This document shows, in pieces, positions 33,839-45,800 of a DNA stretch of 64,000 nt; positions within the stretch are counted from its first letter, which is position 1, and every line of letters starts with the position of its first letter. Made by a program: the position numbers and the translations under genes. Source of the stretch: Opisthocomus hoazin. Its lineage: Eukaryota > Chordata > Aves > Opisthocomiformes > Opisthocomidae. The notes under the pieces were generated by a model. The model saw nothing but the letters and a program-made list of their open reading frames with translations. It had not been told where the DNA came from and did no database searches. The DNA is taken from contig NC_134434.1 of assembly GCF_030867145.1 (NCBI RefSeq), forward strand, positions 5,766,001 to 5,830,000. The letters run 5' to 3'.

Positions 33839-35439
33839 GTCCTTTGCCCGTGCCTGGAGATCAGAGCAGCGAGCAGCACGGCGAGCTGGGCTCCGCATCC
33901 CAGCCAGCAGCCGGCAGCTCCGGTATCTGAACCTTCCTTTTCCTTTGGTGGACCAGGGAGACGGAAAAACTTTCCACAGCGCAGCCAAACGATGCCAAAG
34001 CCGCTTGTTTTAAATTAAACTCCTCACCCACGCGACGCATTAAATGTTACCCAAAGGGCAAGCCTGAGAGCCCCTTTGTCAGGCGTTTCAGCAGAGCGAA
34101 GCCTCGCGCTTCTGCCTTTCCCGGGCGCTAAGAGAAAAAATGTGTCTGAGCACCCAACAGGTCAGAAAACCTCTTTGTAAAGTCTCTGTCGGAACAAAGT
34201 CACCGTGTCACGCCGATCAGGATGAATTACACATCCATCCCGCGCGGCCTGGGAATTCAAACAAGACCTTCCTTCCCTCGGCAGTGTTCATCCCAGCCCC
34301 AAGCCCGTCGCCTCACCTCAGCAAACCGCGTGTCCCCCTCCCGCCGTCGCCGCGGACCCGCGGGGCTGCATCGGAGCCGTCCGTGCCATCCCGCCGCGGG
34401 GCTCGGGCACCGGCCACGGCTGCTGCCCAGAAACTGCTCCAGGGGAGCTGCCAGAGCCGCAGGAACGCGCCGGCTGCCACCACAGCTCCGCAGCCGCCCG
34501 TCCTCTGCTTCCAGCTGGAGCAGCCGTGCTTAAAGCTCTGTCTCCAATCGGAGATCAAGCAATAAACTAATCAAAAACTTCTTGTGTCCTTCTGAAAACT
34601 ATCAGAATATAAAGCGATCTTTTTTATTCCTCCCCTCCTCTGAAGGCTGCATCTCTCCAAGGAAAAGCAAGCAAGCAGGCACGACCTGGCCTGGACTTTA
34701 AATCCTTTCAGCAGGATTTTCTCTAGCAAAGCACACGGAGATGTGTGGAAGCCTCTGCTCCCTCCCGGCCGCGGTCATTGCTCCGTTGGCTTCGCAGGCA
34801 GAACGTGGTAGCTCGTTACCTACCACCAGGTCCAAGCCCGGATCTGTAAATGCCAGAGGAGGATGCTGAAGCTGGCAGAGCACAGGCCTCCTTGCCGCAA
34901 GGTTTCAAACCCCTCCAGAGGAGCTGGTCTCCCCTCCAGCTCCGACCTTCGGCGCTGAGCACCAGCAGATGGGTTGGGCGCCAGCACAGAGCCCCGTCTG
35001 CAGCCCACGGCCCTGCGCCACAAGGCACAGCTGTGTCTGCCCAGCTTTTTCTCCACCAAGCTCCTCTCCCCACCTACCCTCTGCCCGGAGCACACCGACG
35101 GGGCGATGCTGCTCTTCAGCTCCAGGGAACGGTTCCTGTCCATCGATGCCAGGCATGTGCCCGGCACGGGGCTCAGCGGCTCCCTGTTTCCTGCAAAGGC
35201 CCACCTGCTCCCGTCACAGCCAGCTTGGTCGTTCCCACCTCAGGTCTTGGAGCGACCGGGTCAGAACCTCAGCTCCAGCCAACACTTGCATGCTGCAAGG
35301 AGAAGAGCAAATTTGCAACCGCAATCTGCACAGCACCAAGCATTTAATGCAGGGGCCAGCACCTGAGTCCCACCTGGGGAAACTGAGCCCAGAAGAGCAA
35401 AACGGCTTCGTGTCACTCAAGAGGAGCTGCAGCACCAGG

Positions 35440-35844
35440 ACCCTACGAGGAGAGGCTGAGGGAGCTGGGCTTGATTAGCCTGGAGAAGAGAAGGCTGAGA
35501 GGGGACCTTAGAAATGCTGATAAATATCTGCAGGGTGGGGGTCAGGAGGACGGGGCCAGACTCTTTCCAGTTGTGCCCAGTGACAGGACAAGGGGCAACG
35601 GGCACAAACTGAAGCCGAGGAAGCTCCAGCTGAACCCGAGGAAGAACCTCTTCCCTCTGAGGGTGACGGAGCCCTGGCCCAGGCTGCCCAGGGAGGCTGT
35701 GGAGTCTCCTTCTCTGGAGATATTCCAGCCCCGCCTGGACGCGGTGCTGTGCAGCCTGCTGTGGGTGACCCTGCTTGGGCAGGGGGTTGGGCTGGGTGAC
35801 CCACAGAGGTCCCTTCCAACCCCCACCATTCTGTGATTCTGTGA
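35440..35844 (+). mobile_element. CR1 LINE 3' end in the intergenic gap
   Basis: About 405 bases of plus-strand CR1. It begins abruptly at CCTACGAGGAGAGGCTGAGG and keeps an open frame through [40 protein letters not shown] and [20 protein letters not shown] to the 3' ATTCTGTG units at 35827-35844. It lies about 300 bases beyond the inferred STX8 poly(A) site, antisense to STX8. Confidence 0.95.
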
Positions 35845-36144
35845 CCCCCTGGCTTCCCACCTCCCAGACCAGCGCCAGACGTGCCACCACCCCAGCAGGG
35901 AGAGGGAAATGAGCCCTGAGAGCTCGGTGAGGGCTGTGAAAGGAGATGCTCCACCACCGCAGGTGAGGACCAGCCCAGGGCTGGCAAGTCTGACGGGTCC
36001 ACCAGGAAACTTCTATCATGACACACATGAAATCTGGCAGGAGTTGCTTTTTTCCTTTTCCAAATCAGCTCTCAGGAAACGGAAGTGTTGGAGAATCATT
36101 CGAGTGGAATGGTAGGAAGCAGTAAAACACCAGGCAGAGGAGTT

Positions 36145-37106
36145 GTATATAAATGGATCGGCTTTTATTCAGTATTTATTGCTGGCCCTATCAATGCTGA
36201 AATCAAATTGGCACATATAACAAAATAATGATTTTCTTGGCCCGAAGCGAACACTCGATACTTCTTTTACATTAGTTTTCAAACAGGTAATCCTTCCTCT
36301 CAGTTTTAACAGCGTGTGAAAAGTTATAAAAGAAAGAGGCAGACCTTGATCGGGGAGATGAGCTCGTTAACATCTCCCGCGGCCAGCCCGGCAGAGCGGG
36401 CAGGGCAGGGCAGAGCGCGCTTCCTCGGGAGCACACGCCGGGCAAGGCTTTCCATGGTTTGGGAGCCGCTGCTGTTCAGGTTTCTGTCCGTGGAGCTCAA
36501 CACCGACAACTGTCCCCCGCGGGCCCAGGGCCGACTCGCTCGCTGGCGTTTCTGCGAGCTCGGGGGGGTCCTGCGTCTCCTGGCAGGGCTCCGCGCGCTC
36601 TCGCTTCCCAGCCTGCGAGCATCCAGATGCAGCCATTCCCCAAAACATCTATTCCTTGAAAAAAAAGGTCAGCATTTTCTTTCTGAAGGAAGGTATCGGG
36701 AAGCAGAGGAGTGCCACCGCTGCGCTCCCAAAGCACGCTGCTGCTGTAGCTATTTCACAGCCCTCGGGACGACCGACGGCTCGGCAGCCGCGGCGGCGGG
36801 CCGGGCCGGCAGCACCCCGACACCAGCTGCGGAGACACCGAGAGGTGCATCCCTCGGACGGCCAGCTGCAGCCTCCCGAGCGCCGGACCAAGGTGGAGGT
36901 GAGTCCTCTGCCAGGTGAAACCCTCCGCATCACGCAGCGCTGCTCAGCCGCGCACCGAAGGAAGAACGCGCGTCTGCCGGACACGGCTTCATTCTGACAC
37001 CGCGGAGTTCATTTAAAACAGAGCAGGGCTTTGCAGAAAGTCGGTCTCTCCGGAGTCCTCCGCGCTCAGCTGCCTGGCAGCAGCTCCGACGGGCCCCGCC
37101 GCCGCG
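36145..37106 (-). other. STX8: STX8 3' UTR (probable extent)
   Basis: This runs from the STX8 stop codon at 37107-37109 leftward to the tandem poly(A) signals. The first 700 bases after the stop are CpG- and GC-rich and the last 200 are AT-rich. A 200-codon open frame on the opposite strand (36316-36918) is a composition effect and has no recognisable domain. Confidence 0.65.
36164..36180 (-). terminator. STX8: STX8 tandem poly(A) signals
   Basis: On the minus strand two AATAAA hexamers lie 5 bases apart (36180-36175 and 36169-36164). They are followed within 20-45 bases by a GT-rich stretch, CTGGTGTTTTACTG, at about 36122-36135. Signal plus downstream GT element is the normal vertebrate arrangement, and no other AATAAA or ATTAAA lies between here and the STX8 stop. 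Confidence 0.75.
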
Positions 37107-37174
37107 TCAGTGGGTCGGCCAGACGGCAACCACCGCGATCGCGATCAGCAGCAGCACAATCACCACCAGCATCC
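37107..37174 (-). CDS. STX8: Syntaxin-8, last coding exon (membrane anchor)
   Basis: On the minus strand, TCGTCTCTTCCAG gives an acceptor. The exon starts at 37174 with GG, which completes a split Gly codon, then encodes 21 residues, MLVVIVLLLIAIAVVAVWPT followed by H, and TGA. The hydrophobic run and the WPT-x ending match the C-terminal tail anchor of syntaxin-8, whose human form ends VAVWPTN after a Gly-Met-Ile-Met start. Syntaxin-8 is a Qc-SNARE that forms complexes with syntaxin-7, Vti1b and VAMP8 or VAMP7 for late-endosome and lysosome fusion. The SNARE helix lies in upstream exons outside what I could find. NTN1 ends facing it from the left, as expected from amniote gene order. No damage is visible in the exon. 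Confidence 0.92.
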
Positions 37175-37376
37175 CTGGAAGAGACGAAACGACGTTAAGG
37201 TTGCTGCCTTCACCTTTAACAACGGGTTTTTGCAATGAAGTTCTTCCCCCGAGTCCCGCTGCTCCTCTCAGCTGAGACCGATCTCCCCCCTGCTCACCCC
37301 ATGCCAGCTCCTCACCAGACCCCTGCACGCCATGACCTGAGCAGCAACCTGGGCTCAACCCTCACGGTGGTAGAGC

Positions 37377-37682
37377 ATTGGAGAGGGGCTTTTCACAAGG
37401 GGGTGGAGTGATAGGACAAGGGGGAATGGCTCTAAACTAGAAGAGGGCAGATTTAGATTAGAGATTAGGAAGAAATTCTTCCCCATGAGGGTGGTGAAAC
37501 ACTGGCCCAGGCTGCCCAGAGAAGCTGTGGCTGCCCCCTCCCTGTCAGGGTTCAAGGCCAGGTTGGATGGAGCTCTGAGCACCCTGGACTGGTGGAAGAC
37601 GTCCCTGCTGATGGCAGGGGAGATGGAGCCAGATGAGCTTTAAGGTCCCTTCCAACCCAAACCATTCTATGATTCTATGATT
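37377..37682 (+). mobile_element. CR1 LINE, older subfamily, near STX8 last exon
   Basis: About 305 bases of plus-strand CR1 (antisense to STX8), from AGGGGCTTTTCACAAGGG to the ATTCTATGATTCTATGA terminus. Read forward it includes 'AAGAAATTCTTCCCCATGAGGG' and 'TGGCCCAGGCTGCCCAGAGAAGCTGTGGCTGCC', cited here in parts only to show the subfamily. It matches the minus-strand copy at 10284-10712 and not the GC-richer group. It lies only about 200 bases upstream of the STX8 acceptor. Confidence 0.92.
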
Positions 37683-39758
37683 TCTTTCTCTTCCTGACCC
37701 TTCAAATTGATTTTTTTTTTTAACAGTGCCTGCAGGGTATCTTCCTACTTCAACCCCCGCCTTGTGAAGATTAAGGGACATGTTTAACTCCTGGCAAGGC
37801 CAGTTAAGCTTCTCTAGAATCCCTCTGTACCGTCCCACTGGGGCGAAGGATTATTCAACAGGAAATCCAGATTGCATCAGGAAATTGTTTCCAAAAGAAA
37901 GTACTCCTGCTTTCAGACAAAACGGTGTGCAGAGCAAAAGCAAGGCTTTCGGGTACATTGGTGACTCGGGAAAATGAAGATCATCCAGCATTACAGAGTC
38001 TCAGCGCGCTCTGGCCCCCGTGGGGCACGCGGGCTCTGGGTGCTGCGCCCTGCCCCGCAGCCCAGCCGCCCGAGGCGCCGAGCCAAGGACGGATCGGGCC
38101 TGACCCAACCTCACGATGGCTTTCTAGCCCGGGTGCACCGCGCTGCTCTGCAGCAGGACAGCGTCAAACACCTCTAAGACACGGAGCATTTCCAAGGCTG
38201 ACCCAGAAAACCAGCACAGCAGATTTTCTCTCTGAACTAAACGATAGCAATAAGGTAACAGGACTGGCAGATGCCTGCTAGAGGGAACTGCTGCTCCTTG
38301 CTTTCCCCTTTCTTAGGGAGAGCTCTCCCCTGTCTTAGAGGAGAGGAAGATGCGGTTTACTGAAAATGGACTGGATCCCTGCATCCCTGGATCCCATCCC
38401 ATCCCCTCCTCCCACAGCCAGCTGGACCACTGCGTGTCGGGCACCAGCATCCTGCACACGGGCATCCCCTGGGGCTAAATGAGCTTTTAATTAGGAGGCT
38501 TTTGTTTTGGTTTAGTATCTGCTCCATGCTATCCCCCTGTCAGAGCAGTGGGAATATGTTAGGGCTCCGAGAGCGGAAAAAATGTCCCTTCATTTGGTCT
38601 GCTCACAGATTACTCAACCACTTACAGTATTTACAAGTCCTGCTCACAGCAATTAAAAAAGGATGTATTAAAACAAACTCCTCTTTCCAAGCTGGAAAAG
38701 GATATTAGACATCACTTTTTGTAAATAGTGTCATGTTTTCTGTGCAGAAACTGTTTCTCTGCCAGGGGTCCAGGATTTTTTTCCAGGGAAATAAGAGTTG
38801 CCACCAACAGTATTTTTTTCTTTTACGCTCAGCAGAAACTGTTTGTTCCCTGGAGCGAGCCCGAGCAGCGCTCCCCTGCGCCGGCTCACGCAGGTCTCGG
38901 CTTTCCCTTCCTCGCAGGAGCAGCTCCGCACGCTCGGCCCGGGATGCCCGAGGACCGCGGCAGGGCTCGGCCCCGCGGCGTGGGGACAGGCGCTGAATGG
39001 TGCACAGTTACCGTGTCCTTTGGGGTAGGATGATTCCGGAGTGATTTTTTAGCATTTCAAGTTAAACCTGGATGAAACTGCTTTACTAATCACGTTAAAA
39101 GAAATAAACTAGTAAAAACGCATCTGTCTGTTCCTGCCGCTCTCTTTCCACCCCTGGCAAGGGCTTGGGTCTGGCTCTGGTGCCAGCAGCCACCAGGGCC
39201 ACGCCGCACCACGCTGCCCTTCCAGCCAGCAACCGCCGCGCTGGCGGCCAGGGGCCGTGCCGGCGCAGCCGGGAAGCCGGGTTTGTCCCGGCAGCGCTCA
39301 CCAGCTTCCCTTGCTGGTGAAGTCCTTCGGGAAGCATCCCTGAGGATGCTCCCACCGCTGGGAACACCAACTGCGCTTTTACCAGCTTTCTGATCCCATG
39401 CTTTTTATAATCTTAATATACATCTTGTGTTCTTCAGCAGAGCCAGAAGCAAATAATTTGCTTAAATCCGGAAGAAATCAGATCTGATAAAGCTGCCGCG
39501 TTCAGCTTCTCTGTTCTGTTTCGCACTGGAGGGAAAAGTTTTAGAAGGTGCAAATCCTTAGCACAGTCTCAGTGTAACAGAGTTTATGGACTTCAGCAAT
39601 TAAGAGACAACCGAGATCAGTTGCTTGGAAAATACTCTACAGGTGTGAATTAGTAATGATACAAAGTGGAGTTAATGGGGCGTAATTATTCTTTGACAAC
39701 TCCCAAGAAAAACTGCACATAAAACCAGAACTATTGCACAGCAGGAACAGGGGAAGGT

Positions 39759-39811
39759 GGGGGACTAATAAAGCATTGCTAATGGGGGACTAATAAAGTA
39801 TTGCTAATGGG
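39759..39811. repeat. 25-base tandem duplication
   Basis: Two units of GGGGGACTAATAAAG followed by C or T and ATTGCTAAT lie back to back at 39759-39783 and 39784-39808, with one C/T difference. Each carries an AATAAA on the + strand. Confidence 0.93.
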
Positions 39812-42800
39812 CAACAGAATGAGTAAGAAACTTCAGCGAACGTTCAGGGCAACAAGAGCGGGACAGCAGAATGAAATAAATTTCCTTTTATTCCTGGAAA
39901 GAGACTGGTATTAAAAACCTGGAGCCACTTTTCAGTTTCCAAAAGCAGCGGTCAAGCGCTTGCTCCCGATGCGAGCGCCGGAGCAGCAGAGACGGCACGT
40001 GTCGGTGCAACATAAATCAGCGACCTGCCAGCACGGAAGGCTTCTCCGACCCGTGCGACAGGCTCAAGGAGAACAGGACGGCATAAATGGGCAATAGCAC
40101 ACAACTTTCAAAGTACCTCTTGCGTGGTAGAGACCAGATGCTACGCGCATTTCCCCCGCCACGCTACGGAACAGCACGTTAGAAGGATCTGCAGCTTTCC
40201 GGGTGTTTCACGGAGTACAAGATGCTTTCCTACCTAAAACTGCGGATGGGGTCTGACGGCAATTACGCTTTCTAGCTTTCCTGCCTGCTTTGCCTTTTTT
40301 TGCTCAAGTCCTGTGAAATATAAATATTCCCCTCGAGAAGAACTCCTCAAAGAGAAGTGCAGGAATCAAAGCCACCAACAAAGTCAACAGGAGTCAGGGA
40401 AGAAAAAAAGCAAAGCTTCCTGCGCAAAAGAAAACCGTGACAAGAGTAGAAATTTGAATTGCATTTCTCAGGGAAAGGTAGGAAGTGCAAGCAGAAGTCT
40501 GTGTGCAATTACAGAGCAATTAATTAAGCCAGGCTGGAGAAAGTGCAATGCTCTTGAAGCTCCATCTGCTAAGGAGCCCGGGATGGTGCTGCTGTCCCAG
40601 CCTGGAAGAGCAGGGCAGAAATGCGGAGGGCACGGTCTCTTCAGGGCACGCGTGCTGGCAGGACACGGGGTCACCCCGCCGTCCCCGGCACTCACGCTGC
40701 TTCGCTGGGTTTTAATCCCACTGCCCAGATCAGCTGCACCTCTGCTCGTCACCCCGCTCCCGACACCCCATCCCTGGGCAGCCGGGGGGGTCGATGCTCC
40801 AGCCTAGCAAAGCCTTTTCCAAGAAAAAAGTTGAGATGGAAGTTTCAGATCCAAGCTGGAAAGCAGAGGTTACAGCAGATGTAATTCACCTCTCAGTGAA
40901 GACAGCTCGTTAGCCTCTCTCAGCTGCTATCTGCCCAGCCGCGGGCCCGGAGGATCTGGGGTTCAGGCCATACCCCCCTCCCTGGGGTCACCCGGGGCAG
41001 CCCTTCTCCGAGTCCCAAATCCACTCCTTCTCCCCAGGATTTATCAGCTTTGAGGGTCACTGGTTTGGGTTCCTCGTGGACACCGTTCCCACCGTACCCG
41101 ATTTACTCCTCTGCCAACTTCCCAGCTGGGGCTCACATGGAAAAGCAACCACAGCCTGCATCTGCCTGGAGGGGTTTGGGCATCCAGGAGATGCTTTTCC
41201 ACCCCAAGTCTGCACCTCAGTTTCCCAGGGGTTGCTGATCTGCGTGGATACAGGTGATGGCTCAGGACTGTATCCCCTCGGGTCCAGCCGGCCAGGCAGT
41301 AACTACGCCTGCCCGGTCAGGGCTGTGTAACTCCAGGGTGTAAGCTCTCGTTAGAAACAAGGCCCTGCTTCAAGTCCAAGCTCTCCAGTGCACTCCCAGC
41401 TGCCCTCAGCGATGACAAATACCAGTCACACTGACGACAAGTCCAATTAATCATTTCATTACCCTCTCTTCATCCCAGCCTTTGCCTTTTCCCCATCGCA
41501 GAGACCCCAGACGTGGCCTGGAGCCGCACCACGCTGAGCACCGCGCAGACCGAGGACACGGCGCACCCCTGCCCTCCAGAGCATCCCTCTCCTCTCGGGC
41601 ATCCCTCCGCTCTCGGTACGCAGCCCACGCCGCAGGCGCTGGATGTGTGTCCCAGCCTACGCCGCGCCGCGGAGCTGCAAGAGGACAGAGAATCATTAAC
41701 GATTCTGGTTTGTAGCCTCATGCAAGCGCAGGGTGCCGTGTCCTCCGTAAGTCTATTTGCCTCAGATAACTGTTATGAATCCCAAATAACGCTGATGAAT
41801 TGGTTTCCTTGGAGAAGGGCGGATACCTTCTGCCAGCCAGCAGCCAGCTTTTGTGTTTGTGATTAACCATCGAGACTTTCCAACTCCTTCAGATGGAGGC
41901 AGCTGAGACTCCACGATCTGCTGTTCTCTTTAGAGCATTTTTTAATTCCTAACGCTAACGACGGCTGGAGCCCGGCTGAAATTTCTGCTCGCGAGCCCCG
42001 CCGCCGCCGGAGAGACCAGCCCTCGCAGCACCCACACAAAGCGGCCAATTGTTGCTTGTCAACCGGGTGCTCATGCCAGCTTTCTGACAAGGCAATATTT
42101 ACTGTGAAATATCCACTCATTGTGCGGAATATAACTCCTGGGAATCTGAGCGTGTTTCGGACCTGGCAGCGGTTCAAGCGCCTTTGAACAGGCAGGCAGG
42201 AACTTGGTCATAAATACATCGTGTTTTGACAAGTCCCTCTTGAATAAGTGTCAAAAGATTTCTGGTCTGCTTCTATCGGACTATTGATTTACCATTAAAA
42301 CCGCTCCGTAGCCACGGAGCGCCGGCCACGGAGATTTAACGTGTTATCAATTAGAGCACGCAGGTCTCTACAAGGTGTCTTGAGTTACAACTTCAGACGG
42401 GGCAGCCCCGGCAGAGGAGACAGTTGCACCTTCCTCCTTGGCATCACCTGCACCAGTAACGAGATACTGGTTTCATTTTGATAAATGCAGACTGGCCAGG
42501 TACGCTCCAGGGACTGAGGACACCCTTGTTTAAGGGCACAAGTAATGTCAGCAACGCTTCAGCTCTCATCTTTCAGCCAGGCGCTCCTGCGCCCAAGGAG
42601 CAGGCGCTTGCCTACGGCTGCCCAGCACCCCAGGTGAGTGCAGCAGGTGGGTCACCACCAACACGCCCCAGCCACCACCCCGACATCCAAGGGCGATGTC
42701 TACACTCACCCCAGCAGCCCCATCCAGCTCCTGGTAGGGATGTGAGAGGAGCAGGAAGTGGCTGATGCACCCAGGGCTTTGCAGGTCACATCAGAGCTCT

Positions 42801-45800
42801 CCGGTGGCAATGCCGATCTGTCCTTCTGCCTTGGACGTGTCTTCCAGCTGAACACCAGGTTCACTCTGCTACTCTTCGTTCAACCCCAAGCCCATCAGTA
42901 ATGGACATATGATAACCACATCAAGATATCCAGCCACTGCTGTCTCTCTGAGCATCATCCCAGCTTGGGCTGCCAACACCCAGTCACCAGGGAGAACACC
43001 CCAAATGCTCTCAAAGCATACTAGGAGGGGTTATGAAAGCAAGCGCAGAGGGAATTTGCCTGTGACAGCTCAGGTCTGGACTCAACGAGCAAGGAAATCT
43101 CTTCCAGCCCCTGCTGCTGTAACTTTTGCACAGAGTACTGGATGGTCCTTACAAACAGGACAAGTAAATATGAGCACTTGCTAAGGGGTGATGGCTCCTT
43201 TCCATGGGGCTGCATAGCCACAGGTTCTCTCTCCAGTTGGAAGCAGACTGGGGAGCAGCAATGGTCTTTCGGACACAGACTTGACCAACGCGATCCCTGT
43301 CCGTCCCCCCCAAACCCATGCTCGCTGGAAACCTGGAGATTCGGGAAGCGGCTGTCCTGTGGGTGAGCCCTCGGTGCCCCTCCCAAACATTGAGCATCTT
43401 CAGAAAGCAAACCCAGCCACGTGTTGGCTGCTTGCTGGTTCCTGGGTATTGAAGCAAATACCGATTTCAGCCCATGAAAAAAACATCAAAGGCCTGTGTC
43501 TATGTGTCCAAGTCACCTGCCCCAACTTCCAAAGCTGCAATGTTCCATCCAAGTCTGCTTCAAGAACTTCTAACCCACAGCTGGCCAATCCCACCCAAAA
43601 CCCGAGAGGGGCCCATCTGGGATCTCCCCCGGCGGTCGCCGCCTGCAGAGGGGGGGCCGGGGCAGCAGCCCTGCGCCCAGCCCCGAGCATCCCCCAGCAC
43701 CCGGCTGGCGACGATTTCTGGGAACGGGAGTTCTGCTTGGGGTTTTCCCTCTCTTTTCGGCTGATTTGGGTATGGTGTCATTCTCAGTAACGCTGAAGGG
43801 TCAGCACTGGTGTCTTTTATAGATTATAAAATAATAATAAATAGCGTGCTATGACTTTAAAAACCTGGTATAGCATTACATTATCTGGAAAAAGTGGCTT
43901 GTTTTATGCCAAGAAAGTTCTATTCCCACAGAACTGCCTATCCAGAAGTTTATGAATAAGTCTTCTTTTACAAGTGACACGGAGCGCTAACTTATAAACA
44001 CGTAATAGCTGGTTTATAGGGTAGGAGAGCAGCAGGGAAAAGACGGGAGTTTCAGCAAGAGGCTGTAGAGGCACGACTGCTTTCTTTACGGACTTCTATT
44101 GAATGTCACAGATTAAAAACAAACAAACAAACTTTATCTGCTTTTTCAGTAAGTTAATTTTAAGTCTGTGTTGCCAGCTATCTGGCAGAAACCCTGCCCA
44201 AAGCGGTTCAAACCCCTGATTTTCAAGGCAGCTGAGAACCAGCTTGGCGGGCTGGCTCCGAGTCCGACGCGCATACCTAAAGCGCAAGTTTAACATGGCA
44301 AGCGCCTGAAGAAATCCATCTTGCAGTCCTTTACGCTACCTTAAAAATGCCAAACACTTTCTCCCCCAAAAGCTATTAAAAAAAAAAAAAAATCTTTCCT
44401 TCTAACCTTTTCCTCATTTTGAGCAAGACGGGGTATTCAATTTGTATCGCATTAAGAACCACTTTCGCATAAATCCCACGCGATGAAGCTGGCTTGTATG
44501 TAAATACACTCCCCGCTTCCTACACCTGCATCATTGAAACCATCTCTCCCGAGGCTTTGCTCTTTATTAGTTTTGTGACAGCCAAACTCTTTCTGGGGCG
44601 ATACGTCTGTGTGAAACGCTGCGACCGCGCGTTATCCCCCGCCCCCGCCCGCCCAGCGGAACCCGGCCCTTATTGCTTTTGACCTTCCTTTTCAACTGGT
44701 CTGACTCGAGAAATCGAACGCTGCAGTTGTACCTCTCACCCGCGACATCAAAATCATCGGCAGTTCTCAGAGAAATCAAGACCAGGTTCTGCGACCAGTT
44801 ATTAAAGGCTCCAAACGCCCATGTGTTTCCCTGGGTCTAGAGGAGGGCAAAAAAAAACAAACCCCACTTCTCAAAAAAGCCGAGCTCTTTGGAAACAACA
44901 ACTATCGCGTTATTAATTCCTTATTTGGAAGAAAGACAGACCTAGGTCATTCCTATGTAAGATGCAAAAACTCTCATTTTATGAGTTATTCCACATTTGG
45001 AGCTATTGATGCAACACTAGATTAACCTGAAGAAACAAGTTATCCGAGTCAAAGGTAGAGGCTTTGTTTATACACATTAACTCCTCAGTCAACATTATTT
45101 CACATACTAAAAAAATGGCATTTTTGTGTTTTTTGGTCACGTCAGGTCGGAGCTACGCTTCCCTCTTGGGCACCCAGACGAGTTTGTTAATACAAGACTT
45201 TCATCAGGACACGGAGATTCCTGACGTTACTGACAGCAAGACCCGCTGGCAAACAAGCTGTGGCTAAATAACAGCAAGATAAAAAGCACCACTGTCGGAA
45301 AACAAATGTCAGAGTCAGTCCCAGAAGCAGCGTGGAGCGAGTTTACATCCAAAACGTTTATTGCTTCAGCGGTCGAGTAATCCCGAGCGCCGGGGTCCCA
45401 AACCACATGCACGGCCCGGCTGAATGCAAGGAAGTGAGATAAGTGTTTCTCTTAATCCATTATTGTTGTACCTCAATTTGCTTCTTTTTTAATCTATTTT
45501 TCAAATTACAAATGCTCGCCAGATAGCATAGTGAACTACTTCCAAGCACAACTGCAGAGAAATCCCAAATTCTTTCGAAGAGCGATACAGGCTGCACAAA
45601 CCCAACCTCACGTGAACCGCAACAGTCGGAGGAACAGCTCAGATGAATCTGGTCACAGCCTTCAACCGCCGCTCACGTTTCGACATCTCCTGTGCTCAGC
45701 TGGGCTGCGCGAGGGTAACCTCCTACCTTTGGCAGCGGTGGGAAGGTTGCGATCCAACAGTTTAAGATGCCTCATAAATATACATTTGACTGTAGGTCTC

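Larger units (their letters stand above)
32281..36144. other. Intergenic gap between converging NTN1 and STX8
   Basis: About 3.9 kb between the inferred poly(A) sites. It contains a CpG-rich stretch (32340-33180), CR1 pieces at 33197-33365, 33658-33838 and 35440-35844, and unique GC-rich DNA around 34200-35350. Open frames here lie on both strands at once and show no recognisable domain. A minus-strand poly(A) signal at 32891-32896 has no gene I can attach to it. Confidence 0.7.

Noticed and set aside
36316..36918. 200-codon plus-strand open frame in GC-rich DNA, ending in a possible GTGAGT donor at 36900
   Set aside because: It lies opposite the STX8 3' UTR, has low-complexity Ala/Arg/Gly stretches and no recognisable domain. 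GC-rich DNA gives such frames by chance.
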